The notes under the pieces are model-generated. The model was given only the letters and a program-made list of their open reading frames with translations. It ran no database searches and was not told the origin of the DNA. Shown in pieces: positions 8,787-19,363 of a stretch of DNA of 64,000 nt; the stretch's first letter is position 1, and every line of letters starts with the position of its first letter. Both the position numbers and the translations under genes were made by a program. Source of the DNA: SZUA-309 sp965233675 (GTDB lineage: Bacteria; Pseudomonadota; Gammaproteobacteria; Pseudomonadales; Azotimanducaceae); assembly GCA_965233675.1 (NCBI GenBank), contig OZ247498.1, positions 2,542,001 to 2,606,000 of the forward strand, read 5' to 3'.

Positions 8787-9620
8787 ATGTCAGATACCTA
8801 CACGCCACCCAAAGTCTGGACCTGGGATCAGGAGAGCGGCGGCCGGTTCGCAAACATCAATCGCCCGATCGCTGGCGCCACACACGACAAAGCGTTGCCG
8901 GTGGGCAACCATCCGCTGCAACTCCATTCCCTCGCCACGCCGAACGGCGTGAAGGTAACCGTCCTGCTGGAGGAACTCCTGGCTGCCGGCCACGATGCGG
9001 AGTACGACGCCTGGCTGATCAACATCGGTGAAGGCCATCAGTTCAGCAGCGGATTCGTTGCCATCAATCCGAACTCCAAAATCCCCGCCCTGCTGGACCG
9101 CAGCACGCCGGAGCCGACGCGGGTGTTCGAATCCGGTGCGATCCTTTTGTATCTGGCGGAGAAGTTCGGCGCATTCCTGCCCACGGACCCGGGTCAACGC
9201 GCCGAATGCATGTCCTGGCTGTTCTGGCAGATGGGCAGCGCGCCTTACCTCGGTGGCGGATTCGGCCACTTCTACGCCTATGCGCCGGAGAAATGGGAGT
9301 ATCCGATCAATCGATACGCCATGGAGGTGAAACGGCTGACCGACGTACTCGACCAGCGTCTGGCGGACCATCAGTTCCTTTGCGGCGACGAGTACACCAT
9401 CGCGGACATGGCCAACTACGCCTGGTTCGGCGCCCTCGTGCTGCACAACATTTACGACGCAGCCGAATTTCTGGACGTGGCCGGTTATACCCACGTGATC
9501 CGCTGGGCCAAGGAAATCGAAGCACGCCCCGCTGTGGAACGGGGCCGCCGGGTAAACCGGACCTGGGGGCCGGAGGAAACCCGCGTGCCCGAACGGCACG
9601 CTGCGAGCGACTTCGACTAG
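8787..9620 (+). CDS. yghU: YghU-type glutathione S-transferase / disulfide-bond oxidoreductase
   Basis: The 277-residue product matches the E. coli YghU pattern from the first residues: PPKVWTWD, FANINRP, LPVGNHPLQL, then the thioredoxin-fold core LATPNGVKVTVLLEEL and the NPNSKIPAL glutathione-binding loop. The C-terminal all-helical GST domain follows (ADHQFLCGDEYTIADMANYAW). YghU binds two glutathione molecules and has disulfide reductase and organic peroxide reductase activity in the cytoplasm. A ribosome-binding site (ACGGAGGA) precedes the ATG. It stands ahead of a Rieske oxygenase on the same strand, separated by 90 bases. Confidence 0.93.
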   Translation: MSDTYTPPKVWTWDQESGGRFANINRPIAGATHDKALPVGNHPLQLHSLATPNGVKVTVLLEELLAAGHDAEYDAWLINIGEGHQFSSGFVAINPNSKIPALLDRSTPEPTRVFESGAILLYLAEKFGAFLPTDPGQRAECMSWLFWQMGSAPYLGGGFGHFYAYAPEKWEYPINRYAMEVKRLTDVLDQRLADHQFLCGDEYTIADMANYAWFGALVLHNIYDAAEFLDVAGYTHVIRWAKEIEARPAVERGRRVNRTWGPEETRVPERHAASDFD

Positions 9621-9710
9621 CACCCGTCCTGCCGGACAGAGCATTCGGGCGTCGCGCGGCATCTGCGCGTAGAATCGCCCGTGTGCACTGACTATTGCGG
9701 GGGGTTGCGG

Positions 9711-10826
9711 ATGCTTCTGAGCGATCAGGCGGTGATCGAACGGGTGTTCGATCACATCGACAACGGTTCAACGGACCGGGGCGAGGAGATCTGGCGGGAG
9801 CCTACCGAGCATTTCCGCTCACCAGAACGCTTCGAAAAGGAGCTGGCCCTGTTCCGCCGGCTCCCACTCCCCTTCGCGCCTTCGCTTGCGCTGGCCAACA
9901 CGGGCGACTATCTGGCCCGGCCTGTGGGCGGCGTGCCCATCGTGGTGGTCCGCCACGAAGATGGTGAATTGCGTGCCTTCCGAAATGCCTGTCGTCATCG
10001 CGGCGCCACGGTGGCGCAGGGTGCGGGATGTACCCGGGTGTTCACCTGCGGCTATCATGGCTGGGCGTACGGACTGGATGGCGCGCTCCGCCACGTCCCC
10101 CACGAATCGGGCTTTCCCGGACTCGACAGGGCGGAACACGGGCTCGTCCCCATCGACAGTGTCACGGAACGCGGTGGCCTGATCTTCGTTGCCATCGAGC
10201 CGCCCATGGACGATGGCGCACTGGCGGCGCTGCCGGAACTGATCGGCGCCGATCAGGCGGTGTTCGACGAAAGCGACCGGGAGAGTGAGTTCAACTGGAA
10301 GTTGAACATCGAGGCGACCCTGGAGGGTTATCACATCAAGCCGACCCACCGGGAGACCTTCTATCCCTACGGCTACGACAACATGAACGTGGTCGAAACC
10401 TTCGGACCCAACGCCCGTGTGACCTTCCCGTTCCGGCGCATCGAAAAGTTGCGACCGCTGCCTCCCGAGCAGCGGGACATCAGCGGCCGGGTAACCTATG
10501 TCTACAACCTGTTTCCCAACACCACGGTCGCCGTACTCTCCAACCATACGGTCGTATCGTTCTCGGAACCGCTGACACCCACCAGAACCCGCTATTTCAG
10601 CTACCGGATCGGCGACAAGGTTGCGGAAGGCGACGAAGCATCCCTGTCCCGCATGAAACGGGATGCGGATTTCGTTTCAGATACCGGGTCGAAGGAAGAC
10701 GCGGATATGGTGCAGCGAATCCAGGCCGGCCTGGCCAGCGGCGCCAACAGTCACTTCCTCTACGGCCAGTTCGAAAAGGCCATCGTCAACTTCCACCGCC
10801 ATCTGAGCCGGCTGATCGGCGACTGA
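9711..10826 (+). CDS. Rieske non-haem iron ring-hydroxylating oxygenase, alpha subunit
   Basis: 371 residues. An N-terminal Rieske [2Fe-2S] domain has C94-x-H96 and C113-x2-H116 (CRHRG, then CGYHGW). A C-terminal catalytic domain shows the mononuclear iron facial triad region around IEATLEGYHIKPTHRETF. Such enzymes hydroxylate or demethylate aromatic or quaternary amine substrates with electrons from a separate reductase. No reductase or ferredoxin gene lies nearby, so its electron donor must be encoded elsewhere. ATG at 9711 is preferred over GTG at 9681 because of the GGGGGTTGCGG just upstream. Substrate not deducible. Confidence 0.9.
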   Translation: MLLSDQAVIERVFDHIDNGSTDRGEEIWREPTEHFRSPERFEKELALFRRLPLPFAPSLALANTGDYLARPVGGVPIVVVRHEDGELRAFRNACRHRGATVAQGAGCTRVFTCGYHGWAYGLDGALRHVPHESGFPGLDRAEHGLVPIDSVTERGGLIFVAIEPPMDDGALAALPELIGADQAVFDESDRESEFNWKLNIEATLEGYHIKPTHRETFYPYGYDNMNVVETFGPNARVTFPFRRIEKLRPLPPEQRDISGRVTYVYNLFPNTTVAVLSNHTVVSFSEPLTPTRTRYFSYRIGDKVAEGDEASLSRMKRDADFVSDTGSKEDADMVQRIQAGLASGANSHFLYGQFEKAIVNFHRHLSRLIGD

Positions 10827-10846
10827 TCGCCGCCGACCCGGCTTAA

Positions 10847-13090
10847 TCAGATCACCTCTTCCGCCTCGTTGACACTGTAGTCGAGATCGTAGCGACTGAC
10901 CGGCAGCTGCCGCACCCGGGTACCGGTGGCGGCGAAGATCGCATTGGTCAGCGCCGGCCCGATGCCCGGGGTACCCGGTTCGCCGGCACCCCCCATGGGA
11001 TGGCCGCTGTTGATGATCTCCACGTCGATCGCCGGTGCATCGGACATGCGAACCATGGGGTAGTCGTGGAAGTTGGACTGCACCACCGCTCCCCCATCGA
11101 TCTGAATGTCGCCATGAAGCGCCGCGGTGAGACCGTAAATGATGCCGGACTCCATCTGAGCGGTCAGACCGTCCGGGGTGACCGCCATCCCCGGATCCAC
11201 GGCACAGACGACCCGATCGACCCGTACCGCCCCGTCCTGCACAGTCACATCGACCACCTGGGCGACGATGCTGCCAAAGGACGCCTGCAGAGAAATCCCT
11301 CTACCCTGCCCGGCGGCCACCTCTGCCCCCCAGTCGGCGTTTCTGGCGGCGGTCTCCAGCACATGCCGATGCCGAGGGGCATCGGCCAGCAGGGCTCGTC
11401 GGAACTCGTACGGGTCTTTGCCAGCCGCATGGGCCAGTTCATCCACGAACGACTCCGTGAAAAAGCCATGCTGGGAATGATCCACGCTCCGCCAGGGACC
11501 GAAGGGCACGTGGGTGGCGGAATCCGTGTAGTGGATGTACTGATTGGCAATACCGTACGGAATATGGGGCGCTTCAGCGGGTTCATGCTTGTCGACGTAC
11601 TGATTTTCCCACGCAAGCGGGACACCATTCGCATCCAATGCGGCCTTGAAGCGGCTGGTGATGGCCGGCCGGTAGTGGTCGTGACGCACGTCCTCCTCCC
11701 GGGACCAGATGAGCTTCACCGGCAGACCCACGGCCCTGGCAATCTGCGCGGCCTGAACCACGGCATCGTCCGTTGCCCGCCGGCCGAATCCACCGCCCAT
11801 CACATGGTTGTGCACATGGACGTTTTCCACGTCCATCTCCAACGCCTCAGCGACCGAGTACCGGGCGCCCAGAGGGTTCTGAGAACCGGTCCAGACCTGA
11901 CACTCACCCGCTTCGATGGCCACGGTGGCATTCATCGGTTCCATGCAGGCATGGGCGAGATAGGGCACGCGGTAGGTCGCTTCCACCATGGTTGCGGCTT
12001 CCGCATAACCCAGATTCACATCGCCCCGATCGACGTCGGTCTGGGATTCGCCATCGGCGACCGCCCGGGCCATGTCCCGATCGAACTGCTTGAAGATCTC
12101 CGCCTGACCCACACCGCTCTGAGCCGGCTCGGTCCAGCCGATCTTCACGGCGGCGAGCGCTTTCTTCGCCTGCCAGTAACCGTCGGCGACCACAGCCACC
12201 GCATCATCGAGCTGCACCACATCCACCACGCCGGGCATGGAACGGGCGGCACTGTCATCCACCGAGGCCAGCTGTGCCCCGAACACCGGGGCTGCCTCGA
12301 TGGTGGCAATCTTCACACCCGGCACATCCGCATCGATGCCGAAGGTGGCGCTGCCATCCACCTTGGCCGGAATGTCATGGCGCGGAACGCTCCTGCCCAT
12401 GATGCGGAACGCTTCCGGACGCTTGAGTGTCGGTGTGTAAGGCGGGGCCATTCGTCCGGCGGCCGCTGCAAACTCCGCGAACGGCGCCTGCCGGCCACTT
12501 CCGTCGTGGATGATCTGTCCTTCCTCGGCGCGCAGTTCGCCGGACGGCAGGGACCAGGCTTCGGCGGCGGCATTGATGAGCATTTCCCGTGCCGCCGCGC
12601 CGGCGATACGCATACCGTACTGGCCGGTCGCCCGAACGCTGGCACTCCCTCCGGTGATCTGCAGGCGCATGGCTTTGGCAATCTGGATGAAAGCGCCATC
12701 CACCGTACCGACCAGCGGCGCCGGGATCTTTGCCGGACCCAGCAGGTAACCCTTACCCATCATGTAGTTGGCGTACTCGTCATGGGCGGGCGCTTCGATG
12801 AAAGACACATCGTCCCAATGGGCATCCAGTTCATCCGCAATCATCTGGGTCAGCGCCGTCTGCGCGCCCTGCCCCATCTCCGAGTGCGGAATGATGGCGG
12901 TCACGTGATTCGTCGGGTCGATTTTCAGCCAGGCACTGACCAGCATCTCATCACCCTCGGTGACCAGTGGGCTCAGCTTCTGTGCACGATTTCCGGGTCG
13001 GAGGGCTACGCCGACGACCAGGGCACCACCGGCCACCACACCCGCTGTGATCACACCACGGCGCGTCCATTTACCCATGCCGCTACCCAT
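10847..13090 (-). CDS. Molybdenum hydroxylase large subunit (IorB/xanthine dehydrogenase family), Tat-exported
   Basis: 747 residues, the length of isoquinoline 1-oxidoreductase beta-type subunits, which carry the molybdenum cofactor domains on one chain. The N-terminus has a twin-arginine signal (KWTRRGVITAG followed by a hydrophobic stretch), so the complex is probably periplasmic or membrane attached. Mo-cofactor-binding loops are visible (VMGGGFGRRATDD; GGAGEPGTPGIGP, whose Glu is the presumed catalytic base). It overlaps its [2Fe-2S] partner gene by 8 bases. Oxidises an aldehyde or N-heterocycle by hydroxylation with water. No XdhC-like maturation gene is visible nearby. Confidence 0.92.
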   Translation of the reverse strand: MGSGMGKWTRRGVITAGVVAGGALVVGVALRPGNRAQKLSPLVTEGDEMLVSAWLKIDPTNHVTAIIPHSEMGQGAQTALTQMIADELDAHWDDVSFIEAPAHDEYANYMMGKGYLLGPAKIPAPLVGTVDGAFIQIAKAMRLQITGGSASVRATGQYGMRIAGAAAREMLINAAAEAWSLPSGELRAEEGQIIHDGSGRQAPFAEFAAAAGRMAPPYTPTLKRPEAFRIMGRSVPRHDIPAKVDGSATFGIDADVPGVKIATIEAAPVFGAQLASVDDSAARSMPGVVDVVQLDDAVAVVADGYWQAKKALAAVKIGWTEPAQSGVGQAEIFKQFDRDMARAVADGESQTDVDRGDVNLGYAEAATMVEATYRVPYLAHACMEPMNATVAIEAGECQVWTGSQNPLGARYSVAEALEMDVENVHVHNHVMGGGFGRRATDDAVVQAAQIARAVGLPVKLIWSREEDVRHDHYRPAITSRFKAALDANGVPLAWENQYVDKHEPAEAPHIPYGIANQYIHYTDSATHVPFGPWRSVDHSQHGFFTESFVDELAHAAGKDPYEFRRALLADAPRHRHVLETAARNADWGAEVAAGQGRGISLQASFGSIVAQVVDVTVQDGAVRVDRVVCAVDPGMAVTPDGLTAQMESGIIYGLTAALHGDIQIDGGAVVQSNFHDYPMVRMSDAPAIDVEIINSGHPMGGAGEPGTPGIGPALTNAIFAATGTRVRQLPVSRYDLDYSVNEAEEVI

Positions 13091-13580
13091 GCTGCTGCAC
13101 CTCCGTCTGCTCGGCCGGATCGAAGTGGCCGACCGCCGCCACGGATTTGATCGCCTTTTTTATCCGTCCGTACATGCCGCAACGGCACAGATTACCGTCC
13201 ATGGCCTCGTTGATGGCCGCATCATCCGGGGTGGGATTGCTCTCCAGGAGCGCGACCGCAGACATGATCTGACCGGATTGACAGTAGCCGCACTGAGGCA
13301 CCTGATGTTCGATCCAGGCCTGCTGCACCGGGTGCAACTCGCCGTCTCGAGCCAGACCTTCGATGGTGAGGATCTCGCCACCCGCAGCCGCGGATACGGG
13401 CATCACGCAGGCGCGGATGGGACGTCCATTCAGATGGATGGTGCAGGCACCGCATTGGGCAATACCACAGCCGAATTTGGTGCCTGTCAGGCCGAGTTGC
13501 TCGCGGATAACCCACAACAACGGGGTATCCGGCTCCACATCCACCGACTGGCGGACGCCATTGACGCTGAATTCAATCAT
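13083..13580 (-). CDS. [2Fe-2S] subunit of molybdenum hydroxylase (IorA-like)
   Basis: 165 residues. A plant-type ferredoxin cluster motif (GCGIAQCGACTIH, then RAC) is followed by the second helical [2Fe-2S] cluster domain (CGYCQSGQIM and NLCRCGMY). Both clusters have all their cysteines. It relays electrons from the Mo subunit encoded immediately downstream in the same operon. It lacks a signal of its own, so it should travel with the Tat-signal-bearing partner as a folded complex. A promoter with a palindrome lies about 70-100 bases upstream. Confidence 0.93.
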   Translation of the reverse strand: MIEFSVNGVRQSVDVEPDTPLLWVIREQLGLTGTKFGCGIAQCGACTIHLNGRPIRACVMPVSAAAGGEILTIEGLARDGELHPVQQAWIEHQVPQCGYCQSGQIMSAVALLESNPTPDDAAINEAMDGNLCRCGMYGRIKKAIKSVAAVGHFDPAEQTEVQQHG

Positions 13581-13647
13581 CGGAGGTCTCCTGCTCCTTG
13601 CGCAGATGGAGGAGCCTCGGAAAACAGAGGCTCACGGGGGTGGAATC

Positions 13648-13677
13648 AGTATAATGACACCCTGTCACTTCGGTCAA
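13648..13677 (-). promoter_or_regulatory. Promoter with palindromic operator upstream of the IorAB-like operon
   Basis: On the minus strand a -35-like TTGACC (13677-13672) and a -10-like TATACT (13653-13648) are separated by 18 bases. Between them lies a perfect inverted repeat, TGACA-GGG-TGTCA (13655-13667). A palindrome inside the spacer is the usual layout for repression by a dimeric regulator such as a TetR- or MarR-type protein (inference). No such regulator gene is adjacent. Confidence 0.6.
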
Positions 13678-13689
13678 CGAAGGGCGCGG

Positions 13690-15588
13690 TCAGCCCCGGT
13701 AGGTAACCCTGAGCGCAGTGCGGACCGGAACCGCTGCACCATTGTCCAGAACTGGCGCGAACCGCCAGGTGCGAATCGTCCGCGCGGCATTACGCAGGAA
13801 GATTCCCGGGGCATCCCCACTCACATTGACGTCGATCACCCGACCGGATTCCGAGACCGTGAACGCCACGTCGATGGAACCCTCGGCACCTTCCAGTGCC
13901 CCGCTCGGATAAACGAGCGGTGATACGCGGACCGGCTCGAGTTCCGAGTACGGCAGAAATCTCGGATCGGAAGCTGCCGTCATCGGTGCCTCCGTGTCCG
14001 AGAGAGCCTCTGCTCCGGGATCGTCAGCGCCTAGCGTAAGCGCATCCGCCGGGAACCCGTCGGGCAGATCATTGGCACTGACAGCGGATGCCCGTGCAGC
14101 GGATTCCGCCAGATAAGTATCGAGTGCCTGCTGAACGGTCGTCTCCACCGGATTCGACGCCGGTTCAAGCGGCACTACCGGGCCAAGGGTGGCCAGCAGC
14201 GGATCGCTCTCTGCGGCTCCGGGCCCGGAATCTTCCACAATCACCTCAACGGCCAGCGCACCCAACGCCAATCCGGTGGCGGATTCCACCAGCGAATCCA
14301 GTCCCGCATCCGCGCCGGCGCCCCGTGCCTGCTCTGCTGCCTGAACAGCCGCCGCGACGCCCATCTCTTCCTCTTCGGTTTCGGCAGGTGCAGGATCCGT
14401 TGAGCCTGCGTCAGCAGCCCTGGTGGCCATACCCGGCGGAGTAGCGGAAAAGTATGCCAGGGTGTCTGCCACGGACGTTGCCGCCAGTCCAAGGGTCGTG
14501 GCCTGCTCGATCAGTCTGCCGGCACGAAAGGCATCACCCTGGTCGTAACTCTGACGCGCTTCCTGTACCAGACGTTCATTGAGCACCGCCAGCGCATCCG
14601 GAATGCGCGAATCGTCCGGGTAGGCGACCATCAGCGAGCGCAGGGACGCAACGGCGAAGTCGATGCTTGCCTTGTCCGGCAGGGGGTCCGCTTCGACCAG
14701 TGCGGTGAGGCGCAAAAACATATCCTGGCTGACCGCCATCGTTGCCGAACCGGCAGGCTCTGCTGCCACTGGCGTCGGCGATCCCATGCTATCGCGGGAG
14801 ACCACCGCCTCACTGCTTTCAGAGGCGGGAGCAGAAGCAGAGGCAGTGGCTGGATCAGAAACAGAAACATCACCAGAGCCCGCCACCGACGGCACTGCCA
14901 CCGCCTGGTCAGTCCCTGCGTTCGTCTCTCCGTTCGTCTCTCCGTTCGTGATGGCCTCTTCAACACTGAGACTCGCGACGTAAAGCGCGGTGGTCACCAG
15001 GCTGGCAACCACGAGCACCGAGCCGACCAGCACCAGGATCGCGCGCCGGATGCCGGTTCGTTTCTCCGCAGCCTGACGTTTCTCCGCCGCGGCGGCCGCG
15101 TGCTCCCGCTGCAGGTAATCCAGCGGCACTGCCGCCAGCGGCATTGCCGGCGATCGCTCGCCGATTGGCATCTCGCCATCACGGGCCGGTGCACTCAGCG
15201 GACCGAGTGGCCGGCGAGGTGCGCCTTTGCGGACGACGTACAGCGCCAGCGCATCCCCGGGCGGACGGGTCGCGGCGAAATCGTTGTCTATATCGAGGGT
15301 GTGGCCGAGGAAGTCGAGACGAATGTGGGTCTGAGCACCGACGCGAAGGGTCTGCAAACGCTCGCCGGCTTCGAGCTCGAGTTCGTAGTCGTCGCCCATC
15401 GCGCTCAGGATCAACCCTTCACCGGCCAGATCGAGCTGGACGACGGCATCCGGTGCTTCGAAGCTCAGGTCGCCGGACGTCAGAACACCAAGCCGCATCC
15501 CGGCATGCACCCGGGCGGTCATATCCCCCCCACGGGCAATCAGGTGCCAGCCGACGGCTTCGCTGTCTCTGGAATTTATCGGTTCCAT
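13690..15588 (-). CDS. TonB-like energy transducer with large cytoplasmic N-terminal domain
   Basis: 632 residues, far longer than classical TonB. Residues 1-110 form a beta-rich cytoplasmic region of no family that I recognise, followed by a charged helical stretch. One transmembrane segment lies at about 183-206 (AILVLVGSVLVVASLVTTAL). A long Ala/Glu/Pro-rich periplasmic region follows, with a TPR-like helical part (about 290-385). The last 75 residues are a TonB C-terminal domain (IDVAFTVSESGRVIDVNV; AARTIRTWRFAPVLDNGAAV). It probably contacts outer-membrane receptors. ExbB/ExbD genes are not beside it. The ETNG-coding stretch near 14930 is a short tandem repeat. Confidence 0.75.
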   Translation of the reverse strand: MEPINSRDSEAVGWHLIARGGDMTARVHAGMRLGVLTSGDLSFEAPDAVVQLDLAGEGLILSAMGDDYELELEAGERLQTLRVGAQTHIRLDFLGHTLDIDNDFAATRPPGDALALYVVRKGAPRRPLGPLSAPARDGEMPIGERSPAMPLAAVPLDYLQREHAAAAAEKRQAAEKRTGIRRAILVLVGSVLVVASLVTTALYVASLSVEEAITNGETNGETNAGTDQAVAVPSVAGSGDVSVSDPATASASAPASESSEAVVSRDSMGSPTPVAAEPAGSATMAVSQDMFLRLTALVEADPLPDKASIDFAVASLRSLMVAYPDDSRIPDALAVLNERLVQEARQSYDQGDAFRAGRLIEQATTLGLAATSVADTLAYFSATPPGMATRAADAGSTDPAPAETEEEEMGVAAAVQAAEQARGAGADAGLDSLVESATGLALGALAVEVIVEDSGPGAAESDPLLATLGPVVPLEPASNPVETTVQQALDTYLAESAARASAVSANDLPDGFPADALTLGADDPGAEALSDTEAPMTAASDPRFLPYSELEPVRVSPLVYPSGALEGAEGSIDVAFTVSESGRVIDVNVSGDAPGIFLRNAARTIRTWRFAPVLDNGAAVPVRTALRVTYRG

Positions 15589-15710
15589 AGTGCGTCTCTG
15601 CCCCCAGGCTCAGAACACACGCTGTATTCTGCTGACCCTCAGTCTATGCCCCGATGGACTGCACGGAAACCGGAAAATTGTACTGGCTTGTCAGTAGCCA
15701 CTATCGCCCA

Positions 15711-16568
15711 TCAGGCCGCCAGATAGAGACTCCTGTCCGGGCTGATGGTGGTGCGATGCAACTCCCGGGCATAGCCGTCATAGCCGCCATTGGCCTTGTG
15801 CAGAACGCTACGGTTATCCCAGATCACCAGCATGTTTTCCTGCCAGCGATGGGTGTACTGGAATTCCTGACGGGTCTGCCAGGCATACAGATCGCGAATC
15901 AGGTCAGCCGCCTCGTCGTCCGTCATACCTTCCACTCCGACGATATATCCGAAACAGCCGAACAGTGTTTCACGACCGGTTTCCGGATGCCGCAGGATGA
16001 ATGGATGGGGATGCACTTCCCGGGCGGATTCGGAATAAACGATCTTCATACTTCGATCCGAACCCTGTTCCCGTTCGCCATAGGTCCCATCCGGTGCATA
16101 GGCAAGCGCCGCCGTATGCAGCGCCATCCGGCCGTCGATCCTGGCCCGCAGATCGGCCGGCATTTCCGACAGCGCCTTCTGTTGATTGATGAAGCCGGTA
16201 TCACCGCCGACCGGCGGAATGGTCAGGCTGTACAGACAGGTCCCGATGGGCGGATCTTCCTTGAAGCTCCAGTCGCTGTGCCAGCTCTCCGCAAAAACGG
16301 GCGCCTGCTCGTCCGCCCGCCGGGTCAGGGCAACTACCGGATTGTCCGGCGTGATGGATTCAAAAAACGGATCATCCCCCAGACCACCGAAGTAGCGGGT
16401 AAACCGGATCAGATCCGGGTCGGTGAGCTGCTGATCGGGGAATGCCAGCACATGGTGCGCCATCCAGGCCTCGCGCACCGCCCGAACAACATCATCTGAG
16501 AGCGGTTTCGCCAGATCGATACCGGTGATCGAGGCGCCGCAGGCACCATCGCTTGCTTCAATTTTCAT
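15711..16568 (-). CDS. TauD/TfdA-family Fe(II)/2-oxoglutarate dioxygenase
   Basis: 285 residues, typical length. The iron ligands H97-x-D99 (ESWHSDWSF) and the distal His at about 271 (ARELHRTT) are present, with the 2-oxoglutarate-binding Arg expected just after. N-terminus MKIEASDGACGASITGIDL aligns with TauD family starts. The open frame extends about 220 codons further upstream, but that part is antisense to the neighbouring hydrolase gene and is not counted. These enzymes hydroxylate sulfonates, aryloxyacids or related compounds to release the product. Substrate unknown; no transporter or sulfonate gene is adjacent. Confidence 0.9.
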   Translation of the reverse strand: MKIEASDGACGASITGIDLAKPLSDDVVRAVREAWMAHHVLAFPDQQLTDPDLIRFTRYFGGLGDDPFFESITPDNPVVALTRRADEQAPVFAESWHSDWSFKEDPPIGTCLYSLTIPPVGGDTGFINQQKALSEMPADLRARIDGRMALHTAALAYAPDGTYGEREQGSDRSMKIVYSESAREVHPHPFILRHPETGRETLFGCFGYIVGVEGMTDDEAADLIRDLYAWQTRQEFQYTHRWQENMLVIWDNRSVLHKANGGYDGYARELHRTTISPDRSLYLAA

Positions 16569-17701
16569 CCGTACTCCCGAAAATGCCGATTCCAGTTTTC
16601 CATGACCGCCGGGCGCTCGAGCCTTCGGCACCGCACGGCAGATGCTAGACTCGCAGCGCTTTAACGTGCAACCGGAAGGAAAGGGTCGGAGATCAAGATG
16701 CGGAAAAATTTTCTGAGAAACGAGTCCATCGCAGACAACCTTATCGAGCTCCCTGCCCAGCCCGCGGACGTCCCCTGGCCCACCGAGCACTGGGACCGGA
16801 CAGAGCCTGCAGCCTCTGATCCCGACCGATTCAGCCAGCTCACCGACGAGATCTTTGCGCTGCCTGAGGAGAAGGGCGTCACCTATGCCCTGCTGCTGAT
16901 CAGAAATGGCCAGCTCTGCTATGAACGCTACGACGCCGGCGCCAATCCTTTCTACCTCCAGTACTCCTGGTCCATGGCGAAGAGCGTGACACAGGCGCTG
17001 GTGGGCATCCTCGTGCAGGAGGGCAGACTGGACCTGTACGGTCCGGCGCCGGTGGCCGAATGGCAACAGGACGAACGGCGTCACATCACCCTGGACCAGC
17101 TCCTGCGCATGTCCAGCGGTCTCGCTTTCCAGGAAGACTACGTGGATGGCACAGCGTCGGATGTGATCCCCATGCTCATGTACGAAGGCCGCCACGACAC
17201 CGGTGCGTTCGCCGCCGCAAAACCCCTCGAGCACCCGCCCGGCAGCTTCTGGTCCTACTCCAGCGGCACCACCAACATCCTCTGCCGCATCCTGAAGGAA
17301 ACAGTGGGCGACGGCGCTTCAGGCATGTTGAGATTCATGAATGACCGGCTCTTCGAGCCCATCGGCGTGCGCACGGCGACGCCGAAGTTCGATACGTCCG
17401 GCACCTTCATCGGTTCCTCGTATCTGCAGGCGATTCCGCAGGACTTCGCCCGCTTCGGCCTGCTCTACCTCCGTGGCGGCAACTGGAACGGCGAGCAGAT
17501 ACTCGCACCTGAGTGGGTGGATTACGCCCGCTCCCCCACGGTGCATACAGAGGAAGCGTGCTATGGCGCGCACTGGTGGATGAATCCGGATAATCCGAGC
17601 CAGTTCTTCGCCAGCGGCTACGACGGCCAGCGGATCCTCTGCGACCCGGCCCGGGATCTCATCATCGTCCGGCTCGGCCGCACGTCGGCGGAAGAAGTGG
17701 A

Positions 17702-18880
<1,179 letters not shown>

Positions 18881-18933
18881 GACGTTATTGTGATACCGAT
18901 GAATCCCGAGACAGCCTGCACTCGTGGAATCGA

Positions 18934-19353
18934 TCATTCATCGCCGAGCAATCCGGCAAGCGCCACCCGATAGCCATCATAACCAAACCCGCATACCGCT
19001 GCCTGGCAGACGGGTGTGACACTGGATCGAACGCCGCGTGCGGCGGGATTGGACGCATGGACTTCCACGGCAGGCAATGCAGCGGCACGCAATGCATCAA
19101 CCAGCGGACCCTCGGTGGTGGTGAATCCGCTCGGATTGATGATGAGCGCGTCGAACTCGTCCGTTGCTTCCAGAATCCAGCGCGCGGCTTCATCCTCAAC
19201 GTTGGTGTGACGGACATCCACCGCAATACCGAGCAGACGCGCGTCTGCTTCGATGCGGGCGTTGATCTCATCCAGCGTTTGTGGACCGAAGATATCCACA
19301 TCCACCTTACCGCGAAGCTCCATACCCGCGCCCTGAACAACCAGCACTTTCAC
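18934..19353 (-). CDS. Divergent type II 3-dehydroquinate dehydratase-like (AroQ-fold) protein
   Basis: 139 residues, the normal AroQ length, with the flavodoxin-like pattern MKVLVVQG, ALIINPSGFT, PAVEVHASN and GFGYDGYRVAL. The Asn of INP (N73) and the acid-base His (H99) are kept. However the start motif NGPN is QGAG here, the lid Tyr before Gly is F22 (IFG) and the usual RHHS motif is RSSV. Since the Tyr is the catalytic base region of true dehydroquinases, this protein probably does not run that reaction. It lies 10 bases after a D-2-hydroxyacid dehydrogenase gene, so the two are likely one operon. Actual reaction unknown. Confidence 0.75.
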   Translation of the reverse strand: MKVLVVQGAGMELRGKVDVDIFGPQTLDEINARIEADARLLGIAVDVRHTNVEDEAARWILEATDEFDALIINPSGFTTTEGPLVDALRAAALPAVEVHASNPAARGVRSSVTPVCQAAVCGFGYDGYRVALAGLLGDE

Positions 19354-19363
19354 CCAGCCGCCC

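Noticed and set aside
11000..13150. A 716-codon plus-strand open frame
   Set aside because: It lies antisense to the molybdenum hydroxylase genes, whose cofactor and cluster motifs are intact, and its translation is His/Gly/Arg-rich with no family pattern. A codon-bias shadow in GC-rich DNA.
16569..17234. N-terminal extension of the TauD-family frame
   Set aside because: It runs antisense through the beta-lactamase-fold hydrolase gene; family alignment starts at the ATG at 16568.
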